From Moraxellaceae bacterium (lineage in GTDB: Bacteria; Pseudomonadota; Gammaproteobacteria; Pseudomonadales; Ketobacteraceae), in the NCBI GenBank assembly GCA_002402125.1, contig NVVG01000069.1:1-7516 (forward strand): a DNA stretch of 7,516 nucleotides. Reading direction: 5' to 3'. The translations under genes and the position numbers were made by a program. The notes beneath the pieces were generated by a model. It did not search any database, was not told the DNA's origin, and saw only the letters and a program-made list of their open reading frames with translations. Below, piece after piece: positions 6,732 to 7,516 of this stretch (positions are counted from its first letter, which is position 1; every line of letters begins with the position of its first letter).

Positions 6732-7169
6732 ATGAAGGCATTGATTCAGCGGGTGGCTCATGCCTCCGTAGCGGTAGACGGCAAGGCGGTAGGTAAGATA
6801 GATCAAGGGTTGTTGGTGTTGTTAGCCGTTGAAAAACGTGACGACGCTGCTAGCGCTGATAAGTTGTTGAAAAAAATACTGAATTATCGCGTGTTTGCTG
6901 ACAATGAAGAGAAAATGAACCTCTCGGTGTTAGATGTTGATGGTGGAGTGTTGATCGTTTCGCAATTTACCTTGGCGGCGGATACCAACAAAGGCTTGCG
7001 GCCTAGTTTCTCAAGTGCTGGCGGACCAGAGCTTGCCGAGCGCCTTTATGATTATACGGTTGCTCAGGCGAGGCAAGTCACCCCCAAAGTGGCAACGGGC
7101 ATTTTTGCCGCAGATATGAAAGTGACCTTGCTGAATGATGGCCCGGTAACTTTTATGCTGGAATCTTAG
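6732..7169 (+). CDS. dtd: D-aminoacyl-tRNA deacylase
   Basis: Hydrolyses the ester between D-amino acids (and mischarged glycine) and tRNA, a proofreading step in the cytoplasm; the enzyme acts as a homodimer. The 145-residue length equals that of the E. coli protein. It begins MKALIQRVAHASVAVDG, and carries the two hallmark motifs: SQFTL at 77-81, and NDGPVT at 135-140, which holds the Gly-cisPro element that rejects L-amino acids. YRVFADNEEKMNLSV, LRPSFS and ERLYDY are also typical. The start is supported by AAGGGG at 6721-6726, ending 5 bases before the ATG. Its stop overlaps the stop of the convergent AraC-type gene by 4 bases. Confidence 0.96.
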   Translation: MKALIQRVAHASVAVDGKAVGKIDQGLLVLLAVEKRDDAASADKLLKKILNYRVFADNEEKMNLSVLDVDGGVLIVSQFTLAADTNKGLRPSFSSAGGPELAERLYDYTVAQARQVTPKVATGIFAADMKVTLLNDGPVTFMLES

Positions 7170-7516
7170 GCGGTTGAATCTGTGTCGCCGGCATGTACAC
7201 CAATATCGCCACCGGCAAATATTTTGACTTCGTTATTGCGGCGTAACACAAACGAAGGTTTCATTCCTAGCATGCTTCTAAAAGTACGATTAAAGTGAGA
7301 TGAATCTGAAAATCCCGTTTGTAATGCGGCATCGGTTAATGTCATGCCACAGGCCATCAAATTTGCCGTGACAAATAACCGGTACCATAACCGGTAGCGC
7401 CTTATTGGGATGCCGGTACAGGACTTGAATAAGCGCTGTAACTTATCCCCCGACAATCCAACCCGTTCGGCTAGTTCATCGTTAGAATGATTTAATAACG
7501 GTTCTCGCTTAATGAT
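7166..7516 (-). CDS. AraC-family transcriptional regulator, C-terminal part (cut by window edge)
   Basis: The last 116 residues of a DNA-binding regulator; the beginning lies beyond base 7516. The visible part is the two helix-turn-helix domain of the AraC/XylS family: the first helix-turn-helix is in DELAERVGLSGDKLQRLFKS, then TGIPIRRYRLWYRL, then the second in MTLTDAALQTGFSDSSHFNR followed by TFRSMLGMKPSFVLRR, the usual family end. A tail of about 24 residues follows. A TTG at 7456 is an internal leucine codon, not the start, because the family sequence continues upstream without interruption to the edge. The ligand domain is not visible, so the signal and targets are unknown. It is encoded convergent to dtd with a 4-base stop-codon overlap. 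Confidence 0.9.
   Translation of the reverse strand: MIKREPLLNHSNDELAERVGLSGDKLQRLFKSCTGIPIRRYRLWYRLFVTANLMACGMTLTDAALQTGFSDSSHFNRTFRSMLGMKPSFVLRRNNEVKIFAGGDIGVHAGDTDSTA

Noticed and set aside
7375..7396. Tandem repeat ATAACCGGTA twice at 12-base spacing
   Set aside because: It encodes YRLWYRLF, a stretch typical of the AraC domain linker helix; it is explained by coding sequence and too short to be a repeat element.
7166..7456. Regulator read as a complete 96-residue protein starting with TTG at 7456
   Set aside because: The AraC helix-turn-helix sequence continues upstream in frame to the window edge, so this is a truncated view of a longer gene.

Overview
The window looks like chromosomal DNA of a free-living gammaproteobacterium, possibly marine (Cellvibrionales, Oceanospirillales or Alteromonadales type). 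The evidence is the moderate GC content, the proline iminopeptidase / D-aminoacyl-tRNA deacylase neighbourhood familiar from Pseudomonas and relatives, and a YiiD_C-type thioesterase. No mobile element, CRISPR array, rRNA or tRNA gene was seen. Genus is not determined, and no database search was possible.

Layout: bases 1-410 are mostly non-coding on the + strand. They hold a possible 49-residue minus-strand ORF near the left edge and a leader with a GTGAC-N6-GTCAC dyad and GC-rich hairpins. Next comes a two-gene operon (411-5033, +) for a biotin-dependent acyl-CoA carboxylase. It consists of a 575-residue carboxyltransferase and, 12 bases later, a 960-residue protein that carries a very divergent biotin carboxylase and a C-terminal biotin carrier domain. 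A strong intrinsic terminator (5055-5090) follows. Only 15 bases after its T-tract starts a 152-residue hot-dog thioesterase (5106-5564, +). Convergent to that is a proline iminopeptidase (5625-6584, -). It is divergent from dtd (6732-7169, +) across a 147-base intergenic region with an imperfect palindrome. dtd overlaps tail-to-tail by 4 bases with the C-terminal part of an AraC-family regulator that runs off the right edge.

How the genes work together: the two carboxylase proteins contain all three activities needed to carboxylate an acyl-CoA (biotin carboxylation, biotin carrier, carboxyl transfer). The thioesterase next to them may act on acyl thioesters, but the terminator suggests separate or attenuated expression. 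Pip (peptide turnover) and Dtd (removal of D-amino acids from tRNA) are housekeeping functions. The most unusual element is the biotin carboxylase protein. It keeps the catalytic residues but has lost several signature motifs, has two insertions in its ATP-grasp region, and has an unassigned ~225-residue middle region.
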